From assembly GCF_002932875.1 (NCBI RefSeq), contig NZ_PSWS01000040.1:1-64000 (forward strand): a DNA stretch of 64,000 nt, written 5' to 3'. Within the stretch, counting starts at the first letter, position 1. Every line of letters begins with the position of its first letter. Positions 9,381-16,034 of this stretch are shown in pieces. Both the position numbers and the translations under genes were made by a program. The DNA is from Rathayibacter tritici. Lineage in GTDB: Bacteria > Actinomycetota > Actinomycetes > Actinomycetales > Microbacteriaceae. The notes beneath the pieces were generated by a model. The model was not told the DNA's origin. It made no database searches and was given only the letters and a program-made list of their open reading frames with translations.

Positions 9381-9740
9381 ATGGTGGCGGTCATGTCCGA
9401 CATTGAAGACGAGGCCGTCGTCCCGTTCTCCATCGACTGGTCGGCGCGGCAGGGTATGGCGCCGACGTACTGGAACCAGATCCTCATCCAGCCGGGTGTG
9501 CCCGTGCTTGACCGCCAGAACGATGGCGCCTACCTGACGTTCGGGCACGTTGCACCGCCGTACGTTCCCGACGAGAGCGCCGCAGCGGGAATGTCTGACG
9601 CCGAACGAGTGCTGAAGGTGGAGCCGATCGTGTCGCTTGTGTGCTCGCGGGAGCGGATGATCGAGCTGTATTACGTCATCAGCAACTACCTGAACCTGAC
9701 CGAGCCGCCCAGCGAGCCGGAGACTGAAGAAGAACCATGA
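9381..9740 (+). CDS. Hypothetical protein, first gene of island operon (possibly DUF3467-like)
   Basis: A 119-aa acidic protein. A short hydrophobic/aromatic core (VVPFSIDWSARQGMAPTYWNQILIQPG, AYLTFGHVAPPYVP, PIVSLVCSRERMIELYYVISNYL) ends in a Glu/Pro-rich tail. The pattern of strand-strand-helix vaguely resembles DUF3467 proteins, but I cannot confirm it. ATG 9381 has a GGAGAGG site at spacing 6; ATG 9393 (MSDIEDE) is the alternative. Its stop overlaps the next start by four bases (ATGA), which marks it as part of the same translational unit as the antitoxin-like and toxin-like genes. Function unknown. Confidence 0.6.
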   Translation: MVAVMSDIEDEAVVPFSIDWSARQGMAPTYWNQILIQPGVPVLDRQNDGAYLTFGHVAPPYVPDESAAAGMSDAERVLKVEPIVSLVCSRERMIELYYVISNYLNLTEPPSEPETEEEP

Positions 9741-10078
9741 ACACCTTCGCTTTGAAGGCAGCGACCGCCGTCGCGATCTCGGCGTCCGCTATCACCTACT
9801 CGCCCGCGAGCGCAAAGTTCTCGGACCTCTACCCCACGCAGGACGCCGCGCGCGGTCCGTTCGCGTCAGGAGCGATGTCTTCTGGCTCCAAGCTCGGGAT
9901 GAGTGTGCGAGCTGCCACGAACAAGGCCGTCGACACCCACGGAAGCCAGGGCTACTACTGGACTGCTGCGTGGCAGCGCGAGGAAGGCATCGCACTCCGT
10001 GAACTGCGTAGCGGTGAGTACCAGGACTTCGAGTCCGCGGAGGACCTGATCGCCTGGCTGAACGAGCCCGACGAGTGA
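9737..10078 (+). CDS. Antitoxin-like protein with signal-peptide-like N terminus
   Basis: A 113-aa protein. Its C terminus (YYWTAAWQREEGIALRELRSGEYQDFESAEDLIAWLNE) matches the toxin-wrapping tail found in many Phd/AbrB-type actinobacterial antitoxins: W..EWQ.GE.EA, then a short gap, then F.S.E.L..WL. The N terminus is unusual. Instead of a clear DNA-binding domain it shows a hydrophobic run (AATAVAISASAITYSPASA) that looks like a signal peptide with an AxA site, which would conflict with a cytoplasmic antitoxin. It overlaps both neighbours by 4 bp. Best reading: antitoxin partner of the downstream RelE/ParE-like gene; the N-terminal role is unclear. Confidence 0.6.
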   Translation: MNTFALKAATAVAISASAITYSPASAKFSDLYPTQDAARGPFASGAMSSGSKLGMSVRAATNKAVDTHGSQGYYWTAAWQREEGIALRELRSGEYQDFESAEDLIAWLNEPDE

Positions 10079-10344
10079 GCCACGCTTTCCGCGTTACGCC
10101 GAACTTCAAGAAGGTCCTTGGCAAGAAGCCGAAGCACATGCGTGAGGCGGTCGAGGAGTGCATCCGGCAGCTCGCGGAGAACCCTCGTCACCCTGGCCTT
10201 CACACCCACAAGATGAAGGGCTTGAAGGAAGCGGTCTTCGAGGCATACGTCGACAACGGTAACCGCGTCACCTTCCACTGGGACGAGGGGCGGATCGTTC
10301 TTCGGAACAACTGCAACCACGACATGCTGTACCGAAATCCCTGA
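10075..10344 (+). CDS. RelE/ParE-fold toxin-like protein
   Basis: An 89-aa basic protein with the compact RelE/ParE layout: a start of FRVTPNFKKVL, a helix (KHMREAVEECIRQLAENP), the loop HPGLHTHKMKG, then strands FEAYVDNGNRVTFHW and RIVLRNNCNHDML. The HPGL..HKMKG and NRVTF..IVLR.CNHD pattern is typical of HigB/YafQ-like actinobacterial toxins, which cut mRNA on the ribosome or inhibit gyrase. The catalytic type cannot be fixed from sequence. It begins with GTG overlapping the previous stop (GTGA), so it is translated after the antitoxin-like gene, the usual order. A strong terminator follows 22 bases after its stop. Confidence 0.75.
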   Translation: MSHAFRVTPNFKKVLGKKPKHMREAVEECIRQLAENPRHPGLHTHKMKGLKEAVFEAYVDNGNRVTFHWDEGRIVLRNNCNHDMLYRNP

Positions 10345-10366
10345 ATCGCTGGACAGAACTTCAAGG

Positions 10367-10409
10367 CGCCCTCTCGCCACTCCTTCGGGAACGGCGAGGG
10401 GGCGTTTTT
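10367..10409 (+). terminator. Intrinsic terminator of the island operon
   Basis: A 12-bp stem (10367-10378 with 10393-10404, one G-T pair) with a 14-base loop is followed by five T. It ends the three-gene operon. Apart from this hairpin and attR, the 335 bases from 10345 to 10679 show no gene. Confidence 0.85.
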
Positions 10410-10580
10410 GTGTTCCACGAGGGTGGGGCCCGAGTTGCTGGCGCCGATCGTGCCATGCGCGTGCCATTACGAGCGGGTATGGCCCGAGATTGGCCGAGAC
10501 GGGAAGGGACGACATCCGCGCCGTTCTGCGGATCGCACTGTCATCTCGGGGCGAACTTCGGCCCGCTGACCTGACTCGAT

Positions 10581-10628
10581 AACTGGTGGGCAGAGATGTC
10601 TCGTGGGTTCGAATCCCACGCCCTCCGC
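10581..10628 (+). repeat. attR: duplicate of tRNA-Ser 3' end
   Basis: A perfect 48-bp copy of 8852-8899. It cannot form a tRNA because the 5' half is missing (sequence upstream is CTCGAT, unrelated). It marks the right end of the integrated element. Confidence 0.85.
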
Positions 10629-10679
10629 TTTACAGCCGTGTCGCCGCCCGGCCGGCCGCGTGCCGGCCGGCACGCCCGT

Positions 10680-11486
10680 CTAGACGCCGCAGCCTCCGAC
10701 CGGGAACCGGTCGCTCTGCGACACGGAGACCGCCTGCACGACGTCGGAGGCGCCGTCGACCCGGAACCAGATCCGCCGTCCCCGGTCGTCGTCGATCGCG
10801 TAGCCGGGCTCGTCGGACAGGGTCTGCCAGGTCGTGAGCTCGGGGTAGGCAGTACGGAGCTCGGCCGCCGAGGAGCCGATGGTGATCCCCTCCGCCGTCG
10901 CGGGGAGGGTGCCCGGTGCTTGCACGCCGCCGTCGGCCGCCGGGTCCCACACGCTGACGAGGGCCACCGTCGAGCCGGACGGGTCCGCGTCGACCTGGAT
11001 CCAGGCGTTCCCGTCGCCGGGCAGGTTGCGGTGGTCGGAGGGGCACTCCCCGTCTTCGATGGGAGCGAGGCCCGTCGCGTCCAGGGCGGCGGTAGCCTCC
11101 GGGAGCGCGGCGCCGAGGGTGAGGGGCCCCACTCCGTCGAAGCCGATGATCCACGAGGCCACGCCGCCGTCGGCCGTGCTCGGCGTCGGCCCGGGCACGT
11201 CCGGAGGTGTCGGCGTTGAGGCCGGGATCGATTCCGGAGCAGCCTCCTGCGGTGCGGCGGTCGTCGGGCCCGTAGATGCGCGGCCAGTCGGAGCCGGAGA
11301 GGCGGTCACTCCCGCCCCTGCGGCGCCGGCACCAGGGTCGAGGGTCGAGCCGATCAGCACCCCGGCGCCGACGAGGACAACCGCGGCCGCGACCGCGCCG
11401 ACCACGAGGCCGACCCATCGTCCGCGGCGGGGTCCGTCTTCTCGCATGCCCTCGTGAGCGTTCTCCGGAGCGGGCTGGTCGTTCAT
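10680..11486 (-). CDS. Hypothetical membrane-anchored extracytoplasmic protein
   Basis: A 268-aa protein. A short cytoplasmic N terminus is followed by one transmembrane segment (about 24-46), a linker of ~75 residues rich in Pro, Thr, Ala and Ser, and an outside domain of ~150 residues (WIIGFDGVGPLTLGAALPEATAAL and onward) with two Cys (ECPSDH and GGCGV at the very end) that could form a disulfide. I do not recognise the domain. ATG 11486 has an AAAGGA site 7 bases upstream; the frame further upstream overlaps the LCP promoter and is not coding. It is divergent from the LCP genes, so an envelope role is possible but inferred only from location. Confidence 0.7.
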   Translation of the reverse strand: MNDQPAPENAHEGMREDGPRRGRWVGLVVGAVAAAVVLVGAGVLIGSTLDPGAGAAGAGVTASPAPTGRASTGPTTAAPQEAAPESIPASTPTPPDVPGPTPSTADGGVASWIIGFDGVGPLTLGAALPEATAALDATGLAPIEDGECPSDHRNLPGDGNAWIQVDADPSGSTVALVSVWDPAADGGVQAPGTLPATAEGITIGSSAAELRTAYPELTTWQTLSDEPGYAIDDDRGRRIWFRVDGASDVVQAVSVSQSDRFPVGGCGV

Positions 11487-11685
11487 CTCGCGTCCTTTGC
11501 GGGGTGGTGCTGATCCGCCGACGTCGACTCGAGCCGATCCGCTCACCCCTCCCGGATCCGGCAGTCGAACTTTAGCGCTCGGCGCAGGCGAATCGGCGAC
11601 CGGCACGAGCGAGCCGAGGAGCCCCGCCTGGCGCGCGGGGACGGAGGCCCGCCGCCTTCCCTTCGGATCGCGCCACCCCTCTGTA

Positions 11686-11691
11686 TAGGAT
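11686..11691 (+). promoter_or_regulatory. -10 box (TAGGAT) upstream of the LCP pair
   Basis: TAGGAT ends six bases before an ATG at 11698 that opens a 13-codon reading frame. The spacing is that of a leaderless transcript. It is probably the promoter of the LCP gene 11761-13080. Confidence 0.45.
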
Positions 11692-11697
11692 TGCGGG

Positions 11698-11739
11698 ATG
11701 CCCGCGCTCGATACCAGGGCCTCACCTTCGCACCACTGA
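11698..11739 (+). CDS. Possible 13-residue leaderless upstream ORF of LCP gene
   Basis: ATG at 11698 gives MPALDTRASPSHH and a TGA at 11737-11739, ending 21 bases before the LCP start. It sits at leaderless spacing from a TAGGAT box. It may be a regulatory leader peptide or a chance frame in the 5' leader. Confidence 0.3.
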   Translation: MPALDTRASPSHH

Positions 11740-11760
11740 CGCCTCGACACCGGGAGACGG

Positions 11761-13080
11761 ATGCGCCGCACGGGCCCTACGACACAGACTCGCGACACTC
11801 CGCGTGCGCCTCGGCCCTTCGTCCGCCACGGCCGCCAGAAACGGCACACTCTCGGGCGGACCCTGGTGAAGGGAGCCGCTCTGGTCGGCGGCGTCGGCCT
11901 GGTCGCCTCGGTGTCGGTGATCGCGCTCGCGGCGAGCCTGCTCGTGGGGTCCGTGCAGCCCTCGGTCGACCTGCACCCGGGCGCCGGCGGGTCCAGCATT
12001 CAGGCCGAAGGTGCTCCGGAGATCGGCGCGCTGGAGGGCGGTTTGAACGTCCTCGTCGTCGGCAGCGACTCGCGCAAGGGCCAGGGCGAGGCTTACGGAG
12101 ACCCCGCTGAGGAGACGAGTGTCCTCAACGACGTCAACATGCTGATGCACGTCTCGGCCGACCACAGCAACGCCACCGTGGTGAGCTTCCCCCGCGACAT
12201 GTACGTCGACATCCCCGAGTGTGCGAACGCGGTGACGGGCGAGACAATCCCTGCTCGATACGACACCAAGATCAATGAGGCGATGGGCAAGGACGTCAGC
12301 CTCGGCTGCGTGGCGGGTGTCGTCGAGGATCTGATGGGCGTTCGGGTTGACTACGGAGCGGTCGTCCAGTTCAACGGCGTGATCGAAATGTCGAACGCAG
12401 TCGGCGGAGTCGATGTCTGCGTCGCGACCGAGATCGCCGACCCCTACACCAACACCTACCTTGAGCCGGGCGTGCACTCGCTCAAGGGGATGGCCGCACT
12501 GCAGTTCCTCCGCAGCCGCCACGGCATCGGCAACGGCAGCGACCTCACCCGTATCAGCAACCAGCAGGTGTTCCTCTCGGCGCTGGTGCGCCAGATCAAG
12601 AGCGCGGACACCCTCCTCAACCCGGTCGCGCTCTATGGGCTCGCGAAGGCGGCGCTGGGCAACATGACGCTCTCGACCGGGCTCGACAACGTGAACACGA
12701 TGGTCCAGATGGGGCTGGCACTGAAGGACGTCGACCTCGCGGACGTGGTCTTCGCGCAGTATCCGACCGGGGCGACCCCGAGCGGAGTGGAGCCGGACCG
12801 CGCCGCGGGCGACGTCCTGGCGAACGCGCTGCAGACCGATCAGCCGATCGCGATCACCGGCGGGACGGGCGCCGGCGCGACCGTGGAGGGCGAGGCAGCC
12901 GCTCCCGACGGCACCGCTGCTCCGTCCGGACCGGCGACCGCCGACCCGCTCGCGACAGCGGAGGCGACACCGGGCGCTCCTGCAGTGACTCCCGAGGGCG
13001 GATCCAAGGTTGCCCTGCCAGACTCGGTGACCGGCCAAAGTGCCGACCAGCAGACCTGCTCGGTCGGATTCTTCGGCTGA
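11761..13080 (+). CDS. LytR-CpsA-Psr (LCP) family protein
   Basis: LCP enzymes transfer glycopolymers (teichoic acids, arabinogalactan-type or other anionic polymers) from polyprenyl-phosphate to peptidoglycan outside the membrane. This 439-aa protein has a basic cytoplasmic N terminus, one transmembrane helix (about 36-64), then the LCP domain (about 90-320). Expected features are present: VVGSDSR, NDVNMLMHVSADHSNATVVSFPRDMYVDIP with the catalytic Arg, and FLRSRHGIGNGSDLTRISNQQ with the phosphate-binding Arg residues. An Ala/Pro/Thr-rich tail ends in a conserved Cys-containing segment shared with the next gene. GGGAG lies 6 bases before the ATG. It is paralogous to and cooriented with 13172-14398. 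Confidence 0.92.
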   Translation: MRRTGPTTQTRDTPRAPRPFVRHGRQKRHTLGRTLVKGAALVGGVGLVASVSVIALAASLLVGSVQPSVDLHPGAGGSSIQAEGAPEIGALEGGLNVLVVGSDSRKGQGEAYGDPAEETSVLNDVNMLMHVSADHSNATVVSFPRDMYVDIPECANAVTGETIPARYDTKINEAMGKDVSLGCVAGVVEDLMGVRVDYGAVVQFNGVIEMSNAVGGVDVCVATEIADPYTNTYLEPGVHSLKGMAALQFLRSRHGIGNGSDLTRISNQQVFLSALVRQIKSADTLLNPVALYGLAKAALGNMTLSTGLDNVNTMVQMGLALKDVDLADVVFAQYPTGATPSGVEPDRAAGDVLANALQTDQPIAITGGTGAGATVEGEAAAPDGTAAPSGPATADPLATAEATPGAPAVTPEGGSKVALPDSVTGQSADQQTCSVGFFG

Positions 13081-13171
13081 GGCGAGGGCGGGCGGCGGCA
13101 CAGCTGCGCTCCACCTCGTGCGCTGACTCCGGGACGACCCGCGTCCTGCAGCCGAGAGAGAGTACGACCCG

Positions 13172-14398
13172 ATGAGCGAACGCGCGTCCACCCGGACCAC
13201 CGCAGCACGGCACGGCCGCCTGCGACGGCAGAGCGGAGTGCGTTTCGCCGTACGGGTCCTCGCGGCCTGCGCGGGTGTGGGCCTGCTCAGCGCCGTCTGC
13301 ATCGTGGCCATCGCCGCCTCGCTGATCGCCGGCAGCGCGCGTCCCTCCGTCGACCTCGGCGCGGGCGGCGGCACGGTCCCCGAGATCGGGGCGATCCAGG
13401 GCGGCGTCAACATCCTGCTCGCCGGCAGCGACAGTGCGGACGGGTCGGCGGCGGGCGCTTTCGGCGACCGGGCCGAGAACCTCAACGACGTCACTATGCT
13501 CATGCACATCTCGGCCGACCACTCCACCGTCGAGGTAGTCAGTTTCCCTCGGGACCTGTACGTCCCGATCCCCTCCTGCACCGACCCGAAGACCGGAGCC
13601 GTCTCGGGCGCCGTGGACTCGGCGAAGATCAACACCTCGCTCGAAGCGGGCGGGCTGGCCTGCACCGTGAAGACGGTGGAGCAGCTGACCGGGCTGCAGA
13701 TCCCCTACGCGGCCCTGATCCAGTTCGAGGGTGTCATCGAAATGTCCAACGCCGTGGGCGGAGTCGACGTCTGCGTGGCGACGCCGATCCAGGACGAGTA
13801 CACGGGCCTGAACCTCGACGCGGGCACCCACACCCTCGTCGGTGCCGAGGCGCTGGCGTTCCTGCGTACTCGCCACGGAGTCGGCGATGGCAGCGACCTC
13901 ACCCGCATCTCGAGCCAGCAGGTCTACCTCTCGTCCCTCGTGCGCAAGGTGAAGAGCGCGTCGACCCTGTCGAATCCGGTCAATCTCTACGGCCTCGCGA
14001 AGGCGGCCGTCTCGAATATGCAGCTCTCGACCTCGCTCGAGAACGTGAACACCCTGGTGTCGATCGGCCTGGCCGTGAAGGACGTCGATCTCGCGAAGGT
14101 GGTCTTCGTGCAGTACCCAACGTACGTCGACGGCAACGGCGTGTATCCGAGTGGGGATGCGGCGGCGGCGCTGAACGCCGCGCTCCTCGCGGACCAGCCG
14201 ATCGCCCTGAGCGGTACGACCGGCGGCGGCTCGCAGTCGACCGATCCGGCGCCCACCGCGACCCAGGTGCCCGCCGCGACGCCCCAGGCTCCCGCGACGA
14301 CCGCGCCCGACGGGCCGGTCACCCTCCCGAGCGATGTCTCCGGCCAGACCGCGCAGCAGGAGACTTGCACGATCGGCCGCACGCTCTCGGACCAGTAG
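13172..14398 (+). CDS. LytR-CpsA-Psr (LCP) family protein, tandem paralog
   Basis: A second LCP glycopolymer ligase, 408 aa. It has one N-terminal transmembrane helix (about 27-55) and the same LCP landmarks: LLAGSDSADG, LNDVTMLMHISADHSTVEVVSFPRDLYVPIP, and FLRTRHGVGDGSDLTRISSQQ. The central domains align over nearly their full length with the gene 92 bases upstream, and both end in a Thr/Ala/Pro linker plus a QTC motif near the C terminus, so they come from a tandem duplication. The gene between them is absent, and they may be cotranscribed. Actinobacteria often keep several LCP proteins with overlapping roles. Confidence 0.92.
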   Translation: MSERASTRTTAARHGRLRRQSGVRFAVRVLAACAGVGLLSAVCIVAIAASLIAGSARPSVDLGAGGGTVPEIGAIQGGVNILLAGSDSADGSAAGAFGDRAENLNDVTMLMHISADHSTVEVVSFPRDLYVPIPSCTDPKTGAVSGAVDSAKINTSLEAGGLACTVKTVEQLTGLQIPYAALIQFEGVIEMSNAVGGVDVCVATPIQDEYTGLNLDAGTHTLVGAEALAFLRTRHGVGDGSDLTRISSQQVYLSSLVRKVKSASTLSNPVNLYGLAKAAVSNMQLSTSLENVNTLVSIGLAVKDVDLAKVVFVQYPTYVDGNGVYPSGDAAAALNAALLADQPIALSGTTGGGSQSTDPAPTATQVPAATPQAPATTAPDGPVTLPSDVSGQTAQQETCTIGRTLSDQ

Positions 14399-14512
14399 CA
14401 GCACGGCTTCCGGGGCCGTCGCCCCAGTCCGGCGCGGAGGCGTGCGCCCGTGTCGCGGGGCCCTCGCGGGTGCGGTTATGATGGTCGTCGTGCGTCCGCC
14501 AGCGGGCGCTCA

Positions 14513-14603
14513 GGAGTCGTCGCATAGTCCGGTCGAGTGCACCACCCTGCTAAGGTGGAGAACCCTTTATTGGGTTCCGTGGGTTCAAATCCCACCGACT
14601 CCG
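14513..14603 (+). tRNA. tRNA-Ser (anticodon GCU)
   Basis: A 91-nt class II tRNA. Acceptor stem GGAGTCG (14513-14519) pairs with CGACTCC (14596-14602), discriminator G. The anticodon stem CCACC/GGTGG encloses CTGCTAA, so anticodon GCT. The long variable arm contains an AACCC/GGGTT stem, and the T arm is GTGGG TTCAAAT CCCAC. CCA is not encoded. Confidence 0.95.
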
Positions 14604-14609
14604 CTCCGT

Positions 14610-14644
14610 CCGAAGGCCCTGCTCACGCGGGGCTTTCGGTGTTT
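14610..14644 (+). terminator. Terminator after tRNA-Ser(GCU)
   Basis: An ~11-bp stem (14610-14620 with 14629-14639, with G-T pairs) encloses an 8-base loop and is followed by TGTTT. It starts seven bases after the tRNA. Confidence 0.7.
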
Positions 14645-14698
14645 CCGGGGGCGTGCCGGAGCGGCCACGCTCTCGGGCGGGCCCGCTCCCGGAGCGGC

Positions 14699-14704
14699 TA
14701 CCCT
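14699..14704 (+). promoter_or_regulatory. -10 box (TACCCT), leaderless start of 14711 gene
   Basis: TACCCT ends six bases before the ATG, without a ribosome-binding site. Confidence 0.45.
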
Positions 14705-14710
14705 GATCGG

Positions 14711-15220
14711 ATGTCCAGCCCGATCCTCGACGCTCTGTCCGCCCCTCCTGCGCGGAGGGATGTCGCCTCGATCCGCGGCGCGCTCGCCGAGATCGCGATC
14801 GGCGACTCGGTCCGGGTCCTTGTCCGCTCGCCGCGCTACGGCCTCTACGGGATCGAGGGGGTCGTCCGTCAGGCGGTCGGCGGCGAACTCGTCGTCGCCG
14901 ACGTCTTCCTCGGGACCGGCACCGAGATCCAGAGCATTGCGTTGGCACCGGACGCCGACGAGGTCGGCGGCGAGCGCTCGGCAGCGGGCCTCGAACACGG
15001 GGACCCGGTGCGCGTGGCCTTCTCGACTCCGGCGCTCGGATCGTTCACCATCACGGGCCCGCTGACGGCCGGTGGTCGGGACGCGTTCCTGCTGGTCGGC
15101 AGTTGGATCGTGGCCGATGCCGGTGAGCCGGGCCGCCACGTCGACCGCATCGAGCGCCTGACGGACGTCGGAATCCACGAGAAGCACGTCCCCGGGCGCC
15201 GCTCGGCAGTCGAGGAGTAG
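14711..15220 (+). CDS. Conserved hypothetical actinobacterial protein
   Basis: A 169-aa soluble protein with no recognised domain. It is predicted to be mostly beta strand: SVRVLVRSPRYGLYGIEGVV, GELVVADVFLGTG, DPVRVAFSTPALGSFTITGPL, DAFLLVGSWIV. Repeated short strand pairs suggest a small beta-barrel. No signal peptide or membrane segment. The message is probably leaderless. It ends four bases before the stop of the convergent nei gene. Function cannot be inferred. Confidence 0.65.
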   Translation: MSSPILDALSAPPARRDVASIRGALAEIAIGDSVRVLVRSPRYGLYGIEGVVRQAVGGELVVADVFLGTGTEIQSIALAPDADEVGGERSAAGLEHGDPVRVAFSTPALGSFTITGPLTAGGRDAFLLVGSWIVADAGEPGRHVDRIERLTDVGIHEKHVPGRRSAVEE

Positions 15221-15224
15221 CGGA

Positions 15225-16016
15225 TCAACTCTGGCAGTGCGGGCACCAGTAGGTGACCCGCAGCTGGAGCTCGTCATCGCCGAGTTCGCCGCGCGCGATC
15301 GGAGTGCCGCACCGGCGGCAGGGGCGGCGGTCGCGTCCGTAGACCCACAGCTGCTGGCCGGGGCGCAGGTTGCCGGTCGTGGTGCGCTCGATCCGCTCCC
15401 GATTGACGGTGATCAGCCGCTTCGCGAGGGCGATGGTGCGCACGAGGTCCCCGCTCTCGGCGACGGGGCGCGTGGGCAGCACGCCGCGCAAGAAGCACAG
15501 CTCCGCCCGGTAGACGTTGCCGAGACCGGCCATGATCCGCTGGTCGAGCAGGGCGAGGCCGATCGGGCGCGCCGGGTCGGCGGAGAGGCGGCGCAGGGCC
15601 TCGTCCGGGTTCCAGTCGGCGCCGAGCAGGTCGGGGCCGAGGTAGCCGACCACGTCCTCCTCGGCCGCGCGCGGCACGATCTCGAGGAGCCCGAGGTCGA
15701 AGCCGACCGCCTGCCAGTCCTCGGTTTCGAGGACGATCCGGGCCTGGAACGCGGGCCGGTGCCACGTCGGTCGCTCGCCTCCGCCGCGGGCGTAGAGATG
15801 CCAGCTGCCCTCCATCTTGAGGTGGGAGTGGATCAGTGCGTCCCCGACCCGCATCAGCAGGTGCTTGCCACGGGAGACGACCGCGTCGATCGTCTCGCCC
15901 GTGAGGTCGACCGTCGCGTACGTCGGCACGCGGACGTCGCATCGGGTCAGGACCTCGCCGTCGAGCGCCTCGGCAAGGTTGTGCGCGGACCGGTAGACGG
16001 TGTCACCCTCGGGCAC
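15225..16016 (-). CDS. nei: Fpg/Nei-family DNA glycosylase (endonuclease VIII-like)
   Basis: A bifunctional DNA glycosylase/AP lyase that removes oxidised bases. It begins MPEGDTV, giving the catalytic N-terminal Pro and Glu after Met removal; the GDT variant is typical of the Nei-type actinobacterial branch rather than MutM (PELPEV). The helix-two-turn-helix region carries MAGLGNVYRAELCFL, and the C-terminal zinc finger has CRRCGTPI and YWCPHC. At 263 aa the length is normal. It lies 18 bases downstream of lhr on the same strand; a paired lhr-nei arrangement is also known in mycobacteria, which suggests a shared repair task. Confidence 0.92.
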   Translation of the reverse strand: MPEGDTVYRSAHNLAEALDGEVLTRCDVRVPTYATVDLTGETIDAVVSRGKHLLMRVGDALIHSHLKMEGSWHLYARGGGERPTWHRPAFQARIVLETEDWQAVGFDLGLLEIVPRAAEEDVVGYLGPDLLGADWNPDEALRRLSADPARPIGLALLDQRIMAGLGNVYRAELCFLRGVLPTRPVAESGDLVRTIALAKRLITVNRERIERTTTGNLRPGQQLWVYGRDRRPCRRCGTPIARGELGDDELQLRVTYWCPHCQS

Positions 16017-16034
16017 GGCGGCTCCTCTCGGCGC

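Larger units (their letters stand above)
8852..10628. mobile_element. Small degraded integrative element in tRNA-Ser(UGA)
   Basis: About 1.7 kb lies between perfect 48-bp repeats of the tRNA 3' end. It carries, from left to right, a tyrosine-integrase C-terminal remnant on the minus strand next to attL, a three-gene operon on the plus strand ending in a RelE/ParE-like toxin, a strong terminator, and attR. There are no replication, packaging or transfer genes. The layout is that of a genomic island eroded down to its ends and a stabilisation module. The island looks less G+C-rich by eye than its flanks; this was not computed. Confidence 0.75.

Noticed and set aside
10680-11999. 439-codon version of the membrane-anchored protein
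   Set aside because: The N-terminal 171 codons overlap the LCP gene start and promoter; MNDQPAPENAH at 11486 has a good ribosome site and precedes the TM helix.
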